NCBI GenBank assembly: GCA_964444135.1 | Contig: CAYUFX010000004.1 | Coordinates: forward strand, 1-64,000 | Length of the DNA: 64,000 nt | Source: NIOZ-UU13 sp964444135 | GTDB lineage: Bacteria > Planctomycetota > Phycisphaerae > Sedimentisphaerales > Anaerobacaceae | Direction of reading: 5' to 3' | Shown: one piece after another, positions 36,629 to 45,172 of the stretch | How the letters are laid out: the number at the start of each line of letters is the position of its first letter | How positions within the stretch are numbered: the first letter of the stretch is position 1 | Notes under the pieces: generated by a model | Database searches by the model: none | Told to the model about the DNA's origin: nothing | Seen by the model: the letters and a program-made list of their open reading frames with translations, nothing else | Program-made: the position numbers and the translations under genes

Positions 36629-37495
36629 GTGGCTACCAGAAAATATCCGGTAATTTGGTTACAGGGGGCAGGCTGTACGGGCTGTTCAGTATCGGTCTTG
36701 AACGCGGTAAGTCCAAAAATCCAGAATCTTTTACTGGACGAGGTGGTACCCGGCCATCAACTTAATTTGATGTTCCACGCAACAATAATGGCCGGTCAGG
36801 GAGAGCCGGTCATAGAGGTCTTGAAGGATACAGAAAAGAACAGGAAGGGCGGCTACATATTAGTTGTGGAAGGAGCAATTCCGACCGCCGAGAGTGGCGC
36901 CTACGGCAGTATCGGCGAGAAAGACGGCAAGCACTATACTATTCTAAAAAGCGTGGAAGAGCTCGGAAGCAACGCCCTGCTGACTCTTGCCATAGGCACG
37001 TGCGCTACTTTTGGCGGGATTCCTGCGGCCAAGCCTAATCCGACCGGTTGCAAAGGAGTAAAAGAAGTATTCACTGAGAATGGAATCAGCACGCCGGTGG
37101 TCAATTTGCCTGGTTGCCCTTTGCACCCGGAGTGGTTTACAGGGACGATATCTGTGATTCTCTTTTCAGGAGCCCAGGCCCTAGATTTAGACAACCTTGC
37201 TCGGCCGAAGCTCTTCTACGGCCAGTTGATCCACGAGAACTGTCCCAGACGAGCGGACTTTGATAAGGGTAGATTCGCTGAAAAGCTCGGCGACCCAGGC
37301 TGCCTTTATAAATTGGGATGCAAAGGACACTACACCAACGCGGATTGCCCAATAAGGCAGTGGAATAATGGCGTAAGCTGGTGTGTCAAAGCGGGTTCAC
37401 CGTGTTTGGCTTGTGTTGAGCCGGAATTCCCAGACGGCACGTCCCCAATGTATGAAAAGATTGCTTTCCAGGAGCTAACATGGTCACAAAAGTAA
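36629..37495 (+). CDS. [NiFe] hydrogenase small subunit, cytoplasmic
   Basis: 288 residues. Proximal cluster ligands start in GAGCTGCSVSVLN, with GTCATFGGIP and NLPGCPLHPEW. The C-terminal part (CLYKLGCKGHYTNADC, IRQWNNGVSWC, GSPCLACVEPEFPD) supplies medial and distal clusters of the group 1/2 type. There is no twin-arginine signal peptide, so the enzyme is expected in the cytoplasm, unlike membrane-bound group 1 enzymes. GTG start with AAAGGA six bases upstream. Its 3' end overlaps the large subunit by 16 bases. Confidence 0.9.
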   Translation: MATRKYPVIWLQGAGCTGCSVSVLNAVSPKIQNLLLDEVVPGHQLNLMFHATIMAGQGEPVIEVLKDTEKNRKGGYILVVEGAIPTAESGAYGSIGEKDGKHYTILKSVEELGSNALLTLAIGTCATFGGIPAAKPNPTGCKGVKEVFTENGISTPVVNLPGCPLHPEWFTGTISVILFSGAQALDLDNLARPKLFYGQLIHENCPRRADFDKGRFAEKLGDPGCLYKLGCKGHYTNADCPIRQWNNGVSWCVKAGSPCLACVEPEFPDGTSPMYEKIAFQELTWSQK

Positions 37496-38964
37496 AGATT
37501 GATCCAATAACAAGGATAGAAGGTCATATGGCCGTTGAAGCAGTAATAGATGACGGCGTAGTGAAAGAGGCCAAAAGTGCCGGGACCCTGTTTCGGGGTT
37601 TTGAGATAATTCTGCACGGAAGGGACCCTCGTGACGCTAATCGCTTGACCCAGCGAATCTGCGGAGTCTGTCCTGCTTCTCACGCCACCGCGTCGGCTTT
37701 GTGCATCGACGATGCATTTGGTTTAACGGATAAAATCTCTGATAACGGTAAGATTATCCGCTGCCTTATACTCGGCTCCAACTTTCTTCAGTCGCATATC
37801 CTTCATTTTTATCATCTTGCGGCGCTGGATTATGTGGATGCGGTTAGTGTGGTGGGTGATTTGGCACCTTTTGTGCCGCGCTATGAAAGCGATTATCGTG
37901 TAACCGGCCAGAAAAATGCCGAATTGGTGAACCATTATGTAAGGGCACTCGATATCAGACGCAAATGCCAGGAGATGCTTGCAATCTTCGGCGGCAAGAT
38001 GCCGCATAATGTAGGTATTGTGCCTGGTGGAGTTACCGAAAAACCCACCGAAGATAAAATAACCAATTTCCTCTGGCGGTTGAATGAAGTGCGTGACTTC
38101 GTTGATAACACCTATATTCCGGATGTGATAGCTGTGGCCAAGAGCTATGATGACTACTTTGGCATTGGTTCCGGCTGTAGAAGGCTTCTTGCTTATGGTG
38201 GCTTTGATTTGCCAGCCGGCAGGCTATTCAAGGCAGGTGTTGTTTCCCCGGATTTGAAACCCGAGCCGTTCGCCAAGGAGAATATCACGGAGGACCTGAA
38301 GCATTCCTGGTATGCGGATTCTGGTTCAGGGAAAAACCCGGCTCAGGGACAAACAAAGCCTGATCCTAATAAGCAAAGGGGTTACTCATTTATCAAGTCT
38401 CCAAGATATAAAGACAATGTTTACGAATTGGGTCCTCTGGCACGCATGGTAAGCAATTATGTGCAGGGCGACACGATAACAAAAGAGTTAGTCGATTCGG
38501 TACTCGGTGAATTCAGTGCCGGCGTTGATGCTTTGTATTCCGTTCTTGGCCGACACGCCGCGAGGGCTTTGGAAGCTAAGTTTGTCGCCGATGCTATGGT
38601 CGATTGGCTCACATGCCTTAAGCCTGACGAGCCAATTATCGTCGACAGCGAGATCCCTGAGCACGCCAACGGCGCCGGCCTTACCGAAGCTCCGCGAGGC
38701 TCTCTCGGGCACTGGATAACCATCAAGGATAAGAAAATTGACCGCTACCAGGTTATTACGCCCACAGCCTGGAACGCTTCACCTAAAGATGATAAAGGCC
38801 GACCAGGAGCAGTGGAACAGGCAATAATAGGTACTAAAGTTAAGGACAAAGACAATCCTTTTGAACTCGTCCGAATTGTGCGGTCATTCGACCCCTGCCT
38901 TGCCTGTTCGGTCCACTTGCTCGACGCCAAGGGAAGTGAGTTAGGTGTATTTAGAGTCGTTTGA
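37480..38964 (+). CDS. [NiFe] hydrogenase large subunit
   Basis: 494 residues. The L1 motif RICGVCPASHATAS and L2 motif DPCLACSVH provide the four Cys of the NiFe site. RIEGHMAVE near the N terminus is typical. After the His of L2 a 15-residue tail (LLDAKGSELGVFRVV) remains, to be removed by the protease encoded next. It oxidises or forms H2. The position between folD and metVF links H2 to the methyl branch. Confidence 0.93.
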   Translation: MVTKVKIDPITRIEGHMAVEAVIDDGVVKEAKSAGTLFRGFEIILHGRDPRDANRLTQRICGVCPASHATASALCIDDAFGLTDKISDNGKIIRCLILGSNFLQSHILHFYHLAALDYVDAVSVVGDLAPFVPRYESDYRVTGQKNAELVNHYVRALDIRRKCQEMLAIFGGKMPHNVGIVPGGVTEKPTEDKITNFLWRLNEVRDFVDNTYIPDVIAVAKSYDDYFGIGSGCRRLLAYGGFDLPAGRLFKAGVVSPDLKPEPFAKENITEDLKHSWYADSGSGKNPAQGQTKPDPNKQRGYSFIKSPRYKDNVYELGPLARMVSNYVQGDTITKELVDSVLGEFSAGVDALYSVLGRHAARALEAKFVADAMVDWLTCLKPDEPIIVDSEIPEHANGAGLTEAPRGSLGHWITIKDKKIDRYQVITPTAWNASPKDDKGRPGAVEQAIIGTKVKDKDNPFELVRIVRSFDPCLACSVHLLDAKGSELGVFRVV

Positions 38965-38965
38965 T

Positions 38966-39508
38966 ATGAGTTTCAAGACAGATGCCAGTATGGTGATAAG
39001 CTCGGAGAAAAGTTCCGGCGCCGGACGTGTTTTAGTCCTTGGTCTCGGTAATATCCTGCTTAAGGACGAAGGAGTCGGTGTACACATAGCTCAGAGGTTG
39101 CAGGAATTGGCCCTGGCTGACAACGTAGAAGTTATGGACGGCGGAACCGCCAGTCTCGACGTCCTTTTGTTGTCGCCGGGTATAGAGAAACTGGTGGTCA
39201 TTGACGCATTGAGAGCCGGCAAAGAGGCAGGTACTACTTATAAGGCCCGGCTCAAGACCGAAGAGCGAGATAAACTGGAGCAGATTTTCAGCAGTGATTC
39301 CAGGATCAGTTTGCATCAAATGGATCTAATCGATGCTCTGGCTGTTGCCGAGAGAACAAGCTGTGCACCAAAGGAAATTGTAATCATTGGTGTGGAACCC
39401 AAGGACATAGATTGCGGATTGGAATTGACAGATGAAGTAAAGCAGAGAGTTCCTGAAATCATTGATACAGTGCTAAGGGAAATTGAAGATGCTATTCACA
39501 CAAAATAA
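38966..39508 (+). CDS. hydrogenase maturation protease (HycI/HyaD family)
   Basis: About 180 residues. LVLGLGNILLKDEGVGVHIA holds the first metal-binding Glu, VIDALRAG the Asp and LHQMDLIDAL the His that sense nickel in the precursor. It cleaves the large subunit C-terminal tail after nickel insertion. The start follows the hydrogenase stop by one base; an upstream ATG at 38945 overlaps it. The 3' end overlaps metV by 20 bases, tying hydrogenase maturation and MetV translation together. Confidence 0.88.
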   Translation: MSFKTDASMVISSEKSSGAGRVLVLGLGNILLKDEGVGVHIAQRLQELALADNVEVMDGGTASLDVLLLSPGIEKLVVIDALRAGKEAGTTYKARLKTEERDKLEQIFSSDSRISLHQMDLIDALAVAERTSCAPKEIVIIGVEPKDIDCGLELTDEVKQRVPEIIDTVLREIEDAIHTK

Positions 39509-40154
39509 ACCAACAGAGGAAGTGCTGGAATCGCTTGGCAAGGAGAAGAATATCTTCCTGCTGGTCTGCAATGGTTGTGCTGAGGCCTGCGAAACCGGCG
39601 GGGAAAAAGCACTTTCGGCAATGAAGGCCGAGCTGGAAAAGGCGGGCAAGAACGTAGCAAACACAGCTTTGGTGGATTTTCTCTGCAATAAGGTATTGGT
39701 GGCAACGAGACTCGCCAGGGAAATGGACAAGATCAAACAAGTGGATTCTATCCTGGTGTTGAGTTGTGGAGTCGGGGTCCAGGCAGTCTCGAAGGTTGTG
39801 AATAAGGTTGTACATCCTGCAGCAAACACGGTATCCTTAGGCGGATTGCAGGGGCTTTGGCCATCGGATGAGCGATGCCAGGCATGCGGTGATTGCGCTC
39901 TGGATTATACCGGAGGCATCTGTCCAATCACTTTTTGTGCAAAAAGTCTGCTCAACGGGCCTTGTGGTGGGGCTCAGGATGGAAAGTGTGAAGTTGACTC
40001 CGAGAAAGATTGCGGCTGGCAGTTGATTTATGAACGGCTCCAGAAGGTCGGGCGGTTAGAAAACTTTAAAAAAATCCGCACACCGCGAAACCACAGTAAG
40101 ATGCTGCCGTCAAGCGAGTTGCGCAAGACATCCTTCTATGACATAGAGCTCTAA
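39489..40154 (+). CDS. metV: MetV-type zinc/iron-sulfur partner of methylene-THF reductase
   Basis: About 221 residues of the MetV family (methylene-THF reductase C-terminal-like). Cys groups in LVCNGCAEACETGG, CQACGDCAL, CPITFCAKSLLNGPCGG and KDCGW are characteristic and bind metal clusters. In acetogens MetV forms a complex with MetF. ATG 39489 is two codons inside a TTG-started frame and has AGGG seven bases upstream. It overlaps the protease gene by 20 bases. Confidence 0.87.
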   Translation: MLFTQNKPTEEVLESLGKEKNIFLLVCNGCAEACETGGEKALSAMKAELEKAGKNVANTALVDFLCNKVLVATRLAREMDKIKQVDSILVLSCGVGVQAVSKVVNKVVHPAANTVSLGGLQGLWPSDERCQACGDCALDYTGGICPITFCAKSLLNGPCGGAQDGKCEVDSEKDCGWQLIYERLQKVGRLENFKKIRTPRNHSKMLPSSELRKTSFYDIEL

Positions 40155-40224
40155 ACCAAATCCAAACTTTTCTGACTTTACGACCCCGAGCAGGGCTGTA
40201 ACGAGATAAGGAGGCATTTAAGAC

Positions 40225-41127
40225 ATGAAACTTATTGAGCGTTTCAAACAAGGTAAGTTTGTAATCACTTGTGAACTTGGACCACCCAAGGGCATAGAAA
40301 TAGAAAAGCTGATAGATGAATTGGAACCGCTGCGCGACAAGGTCGATGCTTTCAATGTTACTGATTTGCAAAGCTCTGTAATGAGGGTTGGCTCTTTGGC
40401 GGCTTGTCGTCTCTTGAAGGACAAAGACCTTGAGCCTATCATGCAACTGACCTGCCGGGACCGCAACCGCCTGGGTTTGCAGTCGGATGTTTTAAGTGCC
40501 GCAGTATTGGGTATTGAGAATCTATTATGTCTTACCGGGGACCATCCGAAATTGGGTGACCACCCTGAGGCAATGCCTGTGTTCGATTTGGATTCGGTAC
40601 AACTGCTCTTGGCAGTCAAAGGATTAATGGGCGGAAAAGATATGGCGGGCAATGACTTAGAAGGTCGGCCACCGGAATTTTGCCTGGGTGCAGTAGTAAA
40701 TCCGGGTGCAGATCCGTTGGAACCACAGATTATAAAGATGGAGAAAAAGGTTCAGGCTGGGGCAGAATTCTTCCAGACTCAGGCAGTTTATGAAGTAGAT
40801 AAGTTTGCTCTCTTTATGGAGAAAGTAACCCCCGTGCTTTCTTGCGAAAGCAAGAACGGGGGGAAAGTGCCGGTTATGGCTGGAATTGTGTTTTTAAAAT
40901 CGCCCGCTATGGCTAAGTTTATGAATGCAAATGTCGCTGGAATCCACGTTCCTGAAGAGATTATTAATGAATTGGCAAGTGTGGGGAAAGAAAAAAGAGT
41001 TGAAAAAAGTCTGGAAATCTCCGCCCGTCTGATTACAGAACTGAAGGATTTGTGTCAGGGAGTTCATATTATGTCTTTGGGGTGGGAGCGGCATATATCT
41101 ACCGTATTGGAAATGGCCAGGTTATGA
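40225..41127 (+). CDS. metF: methylenetetrahydrofolate reductase
   Basis: 300 residues, a flavin TIM barrel (FVITCELGPPKGIEI, FNVTDLQSS, QLTCRDRNRLGLQSD, LCLTGDHPKLGD). It reduces methylene-THF to methyl-THF, the last step of the methyl branch before AcsE. GGAGG lies 11 bases before the ATG. An inserted palindrome (40829-40862) encodes the stretch TPVLSCESKNGGK, where relatives go almost directly into the VPVMAGI strand; it probably forms a surface loop. No fused RnfC2-like or NADH-oxidase part is present, so the electron donor must be a separate protein. Confidence 0.9.
   Translation: MKLIERFKQGKFVITCELGPPKGIEIEKLIDELEPLRDKVDAFNVTDLQSSVMRVGSLAACRLLKDKDLEPIMQLTCRDRNRLGLQSDVLSAAVLGIENLLCLTGDHPKLGDHPEAMPVFDLDSVQLLLAVKGLMGGKDMAGNDLEGRPPEFCLGAVVNPGADPLEPQIIKMEKKVQAGAEFFQTQAVYEVDKFALFMEKVTPVLSCESKNGGKVPVMAGIVFLKSPAMAKFMNANVAGIHVPEEIINELASVGKEKRVEKSLEISARLITELKDLCQGVHIMSLGWERHISTVLEMARL
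40829..40862. repeat. in-frame palindrome inside metF
   Basis: Outer arms CCCCCGT (40829-40835) and ACGGGGG (40856-40862), inner arms GCTTTC (40836-40841) and GAAAGC (40846-40851). The unit keeps the reading frame and encodes an apparently extra loop. Confidence 0.6.
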
Positions 41128-41350
41128 TGACGTTGCTGTCCGTCTAAGCAGCCCGCACGATATCAATTTTGCAAACGCCTTCCAGATGGCCAAGGAATGG
41201 GGATACCATATCCCTGAGGATGTTCACATCTATGCTATAGAGGTTAAAGGGCTGTCCAGTTTTTCCCAGGGCTGTACGCCGTAAATCACAGAAAAGCTCA
41301 GCAAAATAGTCGAATACATCCTCGGCAACCTTGTCGGCTGCCAGCAATAG
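41126..41350 (+). pseudogene. remnant of a second hydrogenase maturation protease
   Basis: Right after metF, one frame reads SPHDINFANAFQMAKEWGYH, then PEDVHIYAIEVKGLSSFSQG, then a TAA at 41282-41284, then ITEKLSKIVEYILGNL and a TAG at 41348. This is the C-terminal half of an HyaD/FrhD-like maturation protease (motif HDxNFxxAxxLGxxLG, then IxIxGIEVE). The N-terminal half is missing and there is an in-frame stop, so it is a decayed copy, of a different subfamily from the intact protease at 38966. Confidence 0.65.
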
Positions 41351-41427
41351 AAAGCCGAAAATTAGACACAAGACTTGCTCGAGAAATGGCCGATTCAGAT
41401 AAAACTGACCTTAATCCAAATCAAGAC

Positions 41428-42042
41428 TCAAACCGCTCGATTTTCAAGATTTCTCTGCGATTTAGTCTTTGCGAACTTCCAATATAGGGCGGGCATAAAC
41501 AGCAGATTCAGCAGCGTTGAGGTTACGAGTCCGCCAATAATCACGATAGCCATGGGGTGTTCAATTTCCTGTCCGGGCCGATTACCGCCAATCACAATGG
41601 GAACAAGGGCCAACGCCGTCGTAAGCGACGTCATTAGAATAGGTGAAAGTCGCTCCATCGCACCCCGCAGAATCAATTCCTCGCCGAATTGCATTTTTTC
41701 TCCCGTTTCCAGGTGACGATAGTGACTTATCAGCATTATGCCATTGCGACTGACAATACCTAAAACAGTAACGAACCCCACCATCGAACCCAGTGACAGC
41801 ACACCGCCGCCGAGCAAGGCACTGAAGATGCCGCCGGTCAGAGCGATGGGCAGGCACAACAACAGCAGCAAGGCCAATCGAACAGAGGCGAAATCAGAAT
41901 AAACTATGAGAAAAATCCCTATGATAGATAAAACCGCCACACCGAGAAGGCGATTTTTCGATTGCTGCCGTTCGGCGTATTCACCTAAAATTTCCGGATG
42001 ATAGCCTCTCTCAAGAACCGTTGCTTGTACTTCGGGAGCCAC
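41428..42042 (-). pseudogene. C-terminal fragment of a second CzcA-like RND transporter
   Basis: About 205 codons matching only the last fifth of an RND permease: EILGEYAERQQSKNRLLG, the helix LSIIGIFLIVYSDFASVRL, GFVTVLGIVSRNGIMLISHY, the helix-rich end and ALYWKFAK. The intact RND gene upstream already has its own complete C terminus, so this is the tail of another, mostly deleted gene. It is joined to the 3' end of the intact gene in a different frame and lacks its own start or ribosome site. Confidence 0.7.
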
Positions 42043-45000
42043 GAATTTTGACGAGAATACTGTACAATGTCGGGGTCGCAATCAGAGAAAGCAACACCGA
42101 TATACAGACCGCGCCGATTACAGCAATAGCCAAGGGTCTAAGCATGTCGGCACCGGAGCCGACGCCGTATGCCAACGGCAGCATTCCCAGTGCCGTTGTC
42201 CCGGAGGTCATTAGTACCGGCCGCAGACGCCGCCGTCCGGCCTGAACCAGAGCATCTTCTAAATCTATGCCCGAACCTCGCAGAAGTCCGGCGAAGTCAA
42301 GCATAAGGATGCCGTTCTTCGCTACAATGCCCACCCCGATAATCGCTCCCAGCAGCGAAACGACATTCAGCGACGTACCGCTCATGTACAGAGCCATAAC
42401 GGCGCCGAACATTGCCAGGATGGCACCAAATACAATCGACACGGGGCCGGAAAAAGTCCGAAATTCCATAAGTAGGACTGTATAAACCAGAAAGACAGCC
42501 ATTGCAAGAACTACAAGCAGATGGCGGAATGACTCTTGCTGCTGCTGGTACAGGCCGCCAAATTCAATAGCCCCTTTAGCTATAGACTTATCCTGACTCA
42601 AGCGGTCGCGGATTTCCGCCATCGCACTTCCGAGGTCGCGACCTTCCAGGCGGGCCGTGATGGCAACGTCCTGTCGCAGATCTTCCCTTCGAAGCTCAAG
42701 CTGCCCCGGTTCTTCGACAACATCCACCACCTGCGATAGTTTGACCACGGCTCCATTTGGACAACGCAGAGGCAAGTTTCGCAGGCTCGCAACCCGGTCG
42801 ATATCGCATGGGTCCGCAACGACACGGATATCGATGAGGCGGTCGCCCTGTAAAACCGACGAGGCCGTCTGGCCGAGCATGGCTGTCTGGACAGCCGCAG
42901 CCACGTCGTCAGTGGTCAAACCAAAACGCTGTGCATCGGGGCTGCGAAGCCGTAGACTCAAAGACGGGCCTGTAACCATCAAGCCATCAAAGGTATCCAC
43001 TACACCCTTGACCTTTTTGATTTCTTCTTCGATCAGTGGGGCTTTGCTCTTCAGGAACTCCGTATCAGTCGAAAATAGCTTAACCTCAATTGGCTGGGGT
43101 GCCCACATCAGATCGCCGATCAGGTCAGAAAGGATGCCTGGAAACTCCCATTGAAGACCGGGTACCGCAACATTGAACCTATGCCTAAGCTCGGAAATTA
43201 CCTCCTCGGTCTTCCGCTGGCGATCGGGTTTTAGTTTAACCAGGAAGTCTCCCGTATGAGGCTCGGCAATGGCCAGAGCCAGCCGTGCGCCGGTACGCCT
43301 TGAGTAACTCTCAAGCTCGGTGATGGTACGCAGTATCCCCTCAGCCTGCTTGAGCTGTCGGTCCGTTTCAGCTAAGCTTGTTCCTGGTCGCGCCACATAG
43401 TCAATTACAAACCCGCCTTCATCCATAGGCGGCAGAAATTCACTTTCGAGACGACCATAGATTGCTATACCTGCAAGCAAAATTAGCACGCACAGACCGA
43501 CTGTGGTCCAGCGGTGAGCCAGCGCTATTCGAAGGGTACGCTCATAAGCCCTCTCAAAATATCGTAATACGATACCGCCTTGCTCATCCTGCTTTTTTTT
43601 CTTCTTACGGTACATCCCACCCATGAACCATGCCGCCATAGATGGTGTAATCGTAAGTGCCAAAAGCAGAGAGATGAGCAGCGATACAGCCATAGTCAGT
43701 GCCAAAGCCCTGAAAAATACGCCCACGATACCGTCCAGAAAGGCCAGTGGAATAAATACGACTACCGGTGTAAAGGTCGAACTCAGAAGCGGCTTGAAGA
43801 TTTCCCCTATGCCCTCCCGCACAACCGTCCCACGAGGCGCCCCAGTCACTATCTTGACGTATATTGCATCTACAACGATAATGGCATTATCGATAATCAC
43901 CCCGATAGCAGCAGCGATACCGCCCAGAGTCATCAGATTAAAGCTTAGTCCCATCGCTTTTACCGCGATCAACGTAACAAGAACCGTTGCCGGGATCACC
44001 AGCGCCGCTACAAAGGTCATCCCCCAGTCTTTGAGGAAAAGATACAGTACAATAACTGAAAGAAACAGCCCGAAAATAATCGCCTGCCACACACTCTTGA
44101 CCGATTCGCGTACAATCAACGACTGGTCGTAGAAAAATGCCAGTTTCAGGTCGGGCGGCAATTCCTTTTTGAGTTGTTCCAATTCCGCCTTCAATTGGCG
44201 GGCAATTTCGAGTGTGCTTCCGTCCGGCTGGCTGCGAATATTCAGCAGCACAGCTTCTTTGCCATCGGCTGTAACCAAGTTGAAGACCGGCTCGGGCCCA
44301 CGCTCAACCCGGGCGAAGTCTTTAATATGAATCGGATGACCCTTGACTACCGTAACTGTGAAATCCTCAATATCTTCAGAGTTGTGCACCCGGCCATCGA
44401 CCACGGTAAGGTAAAGTGTGTGGTTCTCCTCGTGCATACCGGCTGGAGCTATGAGGTTCTTTTTTATCAGTGACTCGGTTACATCTGAGAGACTCAACCC
44501 AGCGGCTTGCAAGCGTAGTGGATCTACTATCACATGATACTCCGGCGTTCGTCCCCCAACAAGGTCCACCCTGCCGACGCCTGGAATCCGTAGAAAGCGT
44601 GGTTTCAACGTATAACGGGCCATCTCCCAGAGATGTGTTATGTCACGTGTCTCGCTGGTCAAGCTAACACCAATAATTGGAAAAGCCGAAAAAGTCAAGC
44701 GGAAGACATTCGTTGTTGCTGTTGTAGGTAAGGTGCTGCGAATCTGAGACAGGCGGCCCAGCACATAAAGTTCCGACTGGATCATATCCACATCCCAGTT
44801 GAAAAAGACACTGACTTCTGCGGAACCGCGTCCGGTAGCGTCACGGATTGTCACCACGCCTGGAATGTCCTTCATTGCCTCCTCGATAGGACGGGTGATA
44901 GTCGCCATCATCTCATTAGCGGGCATAACGCCATTATCAACCAGAATTACAACTCGGGGAAAGTTGGTCTGCGGAAAAACCGATGAAGAAATCTTCGTTG

Positions 45001-45154
45001 CAGAATAGATGCCGCCCAAACACAATGATAACACTATAAAAGTAATGGCAATAGCGTGATGACTGGCGAATCGTCCCAACGCCGAGCCCCGAGCCTCCAA
45101 ATGATTCCCGTTTGCGGTCTCCTGGGTACCTGACTGACCAGTATGTGGCATCAA
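42011..45154 (-). CDS. RND-family efflux transporter permease
   Basis: 1047 residues, twelve membrane helices in two halves each with a large periplasmic loop, as in AcrB/CzcA. The N terminus has ASHHAIAITFIVLSLCLGGI; the proton-relay region in helix 4 is GGIAAAIGVIIDNAIIVVDA. It exports compounds from periplasm or cytoplasm using the proton gradient; drug or metal substrate cannot be decided. The last dozen residues (RGSRSTSNGS) lie beyond the family end, where the gene meets the decayed RND fragment. It lies 18 bases after the adaptor gene in the order TolC-like, adaptor, pump. Confidence 0.9.
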   Translation of the reverse strand: MMPHTGQSGTQETANGNHLEARGSALGRFASHHAIAITFIVLSLCLGGIYSATKISSSVFPQTNFPRVVILVDNGVMPANEMMATITRPIEEAMKDIPGVVTIRDATGRGSAEVSVFFNWDVDMIQSELYVLGRLSQIRSTLPTTATTNVFRLTFSAFPIIGVSLTSETRDITHLWEMARYTLKPRFLRIPGVGRVDLVGGRTPEYHVIVDPLRLQAAGLSLSDVTESLIKKNLIAPAGMHEENHTLYLTVVDGRVHNSEDIEDFTVTVVKGHPIHIKDFARVERGPEPVFNLVTADGKEAVLLNIRSQPDGSTLEIARQLKAELEQLKKELPPDLKLAFFYDQSLIVRESVKSVWQAIIFGLFLSVIVLYLFLKDWGMTFVAALVIPATVLVTLIAVKAMGLSFNLMTLGGIAAAIGVIIDNAIIVVDAIYVKIVTGAPRGTVVREGIGEIFKPLLSSTFTPVVVFIPLAFLDGIVGVFFRALALTMAVSLLISLLLALTITPSMAAWFMGGMYRKKKKKQDEQGGIVLRYFERAYERTLRIALAHRWTTVGLCVLILLAGIAIYGRLESEFLPPMDEGGFVIDYVARPGTSLAETDRQLKQAEGILRTITELESYSRRTGARLALAIAEPHTGDFLVKLKPDRQRKTEEVISELRHRFNVAVPGLQWEFPGILSDLIGDLMWAPQPIEVKLFSTDTEFLKSKAPLIEEEIKKVKGVVDTFDGLMVTGPSLSLRLRSPDAQRFGLTTDDVAAAVQTAMLGQTASSVLQGDRLIDIRVVADPCDIDRVASLRNLPLRCPNGAVVKLSQVVDVVEEPGQLELRREDLRQDVAITARLEGRDLGSAMAEIRDRLSQDKSIAKGAIEFGGLYQQQQESFRHLLVVLAMAVFLVYTVLLMEFRTFSGPVSIVFGAILAMFGAVMALYMSGTSLNVVSLLGAIIGVGIVAKNGILMLDFAGLLRGSGIDLEDALVQAGRRRLRPVLMTSGTTALGMLPLAYGVGSGADMLRPLAIAVIGAVCISVLLSLIATPTLYSILVKIRGSRSTSNGS

Positions 45155-45172
45155 ATCCTCTCTTTTGAGCTC

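Noticed and set aside
43623..44132. 169-codon plus-strand frame opposite the RND pump, and similar long antisense frames in other genes
   Set aside because: Antisense shadows of strongly coding sequence; composition low in complexity.
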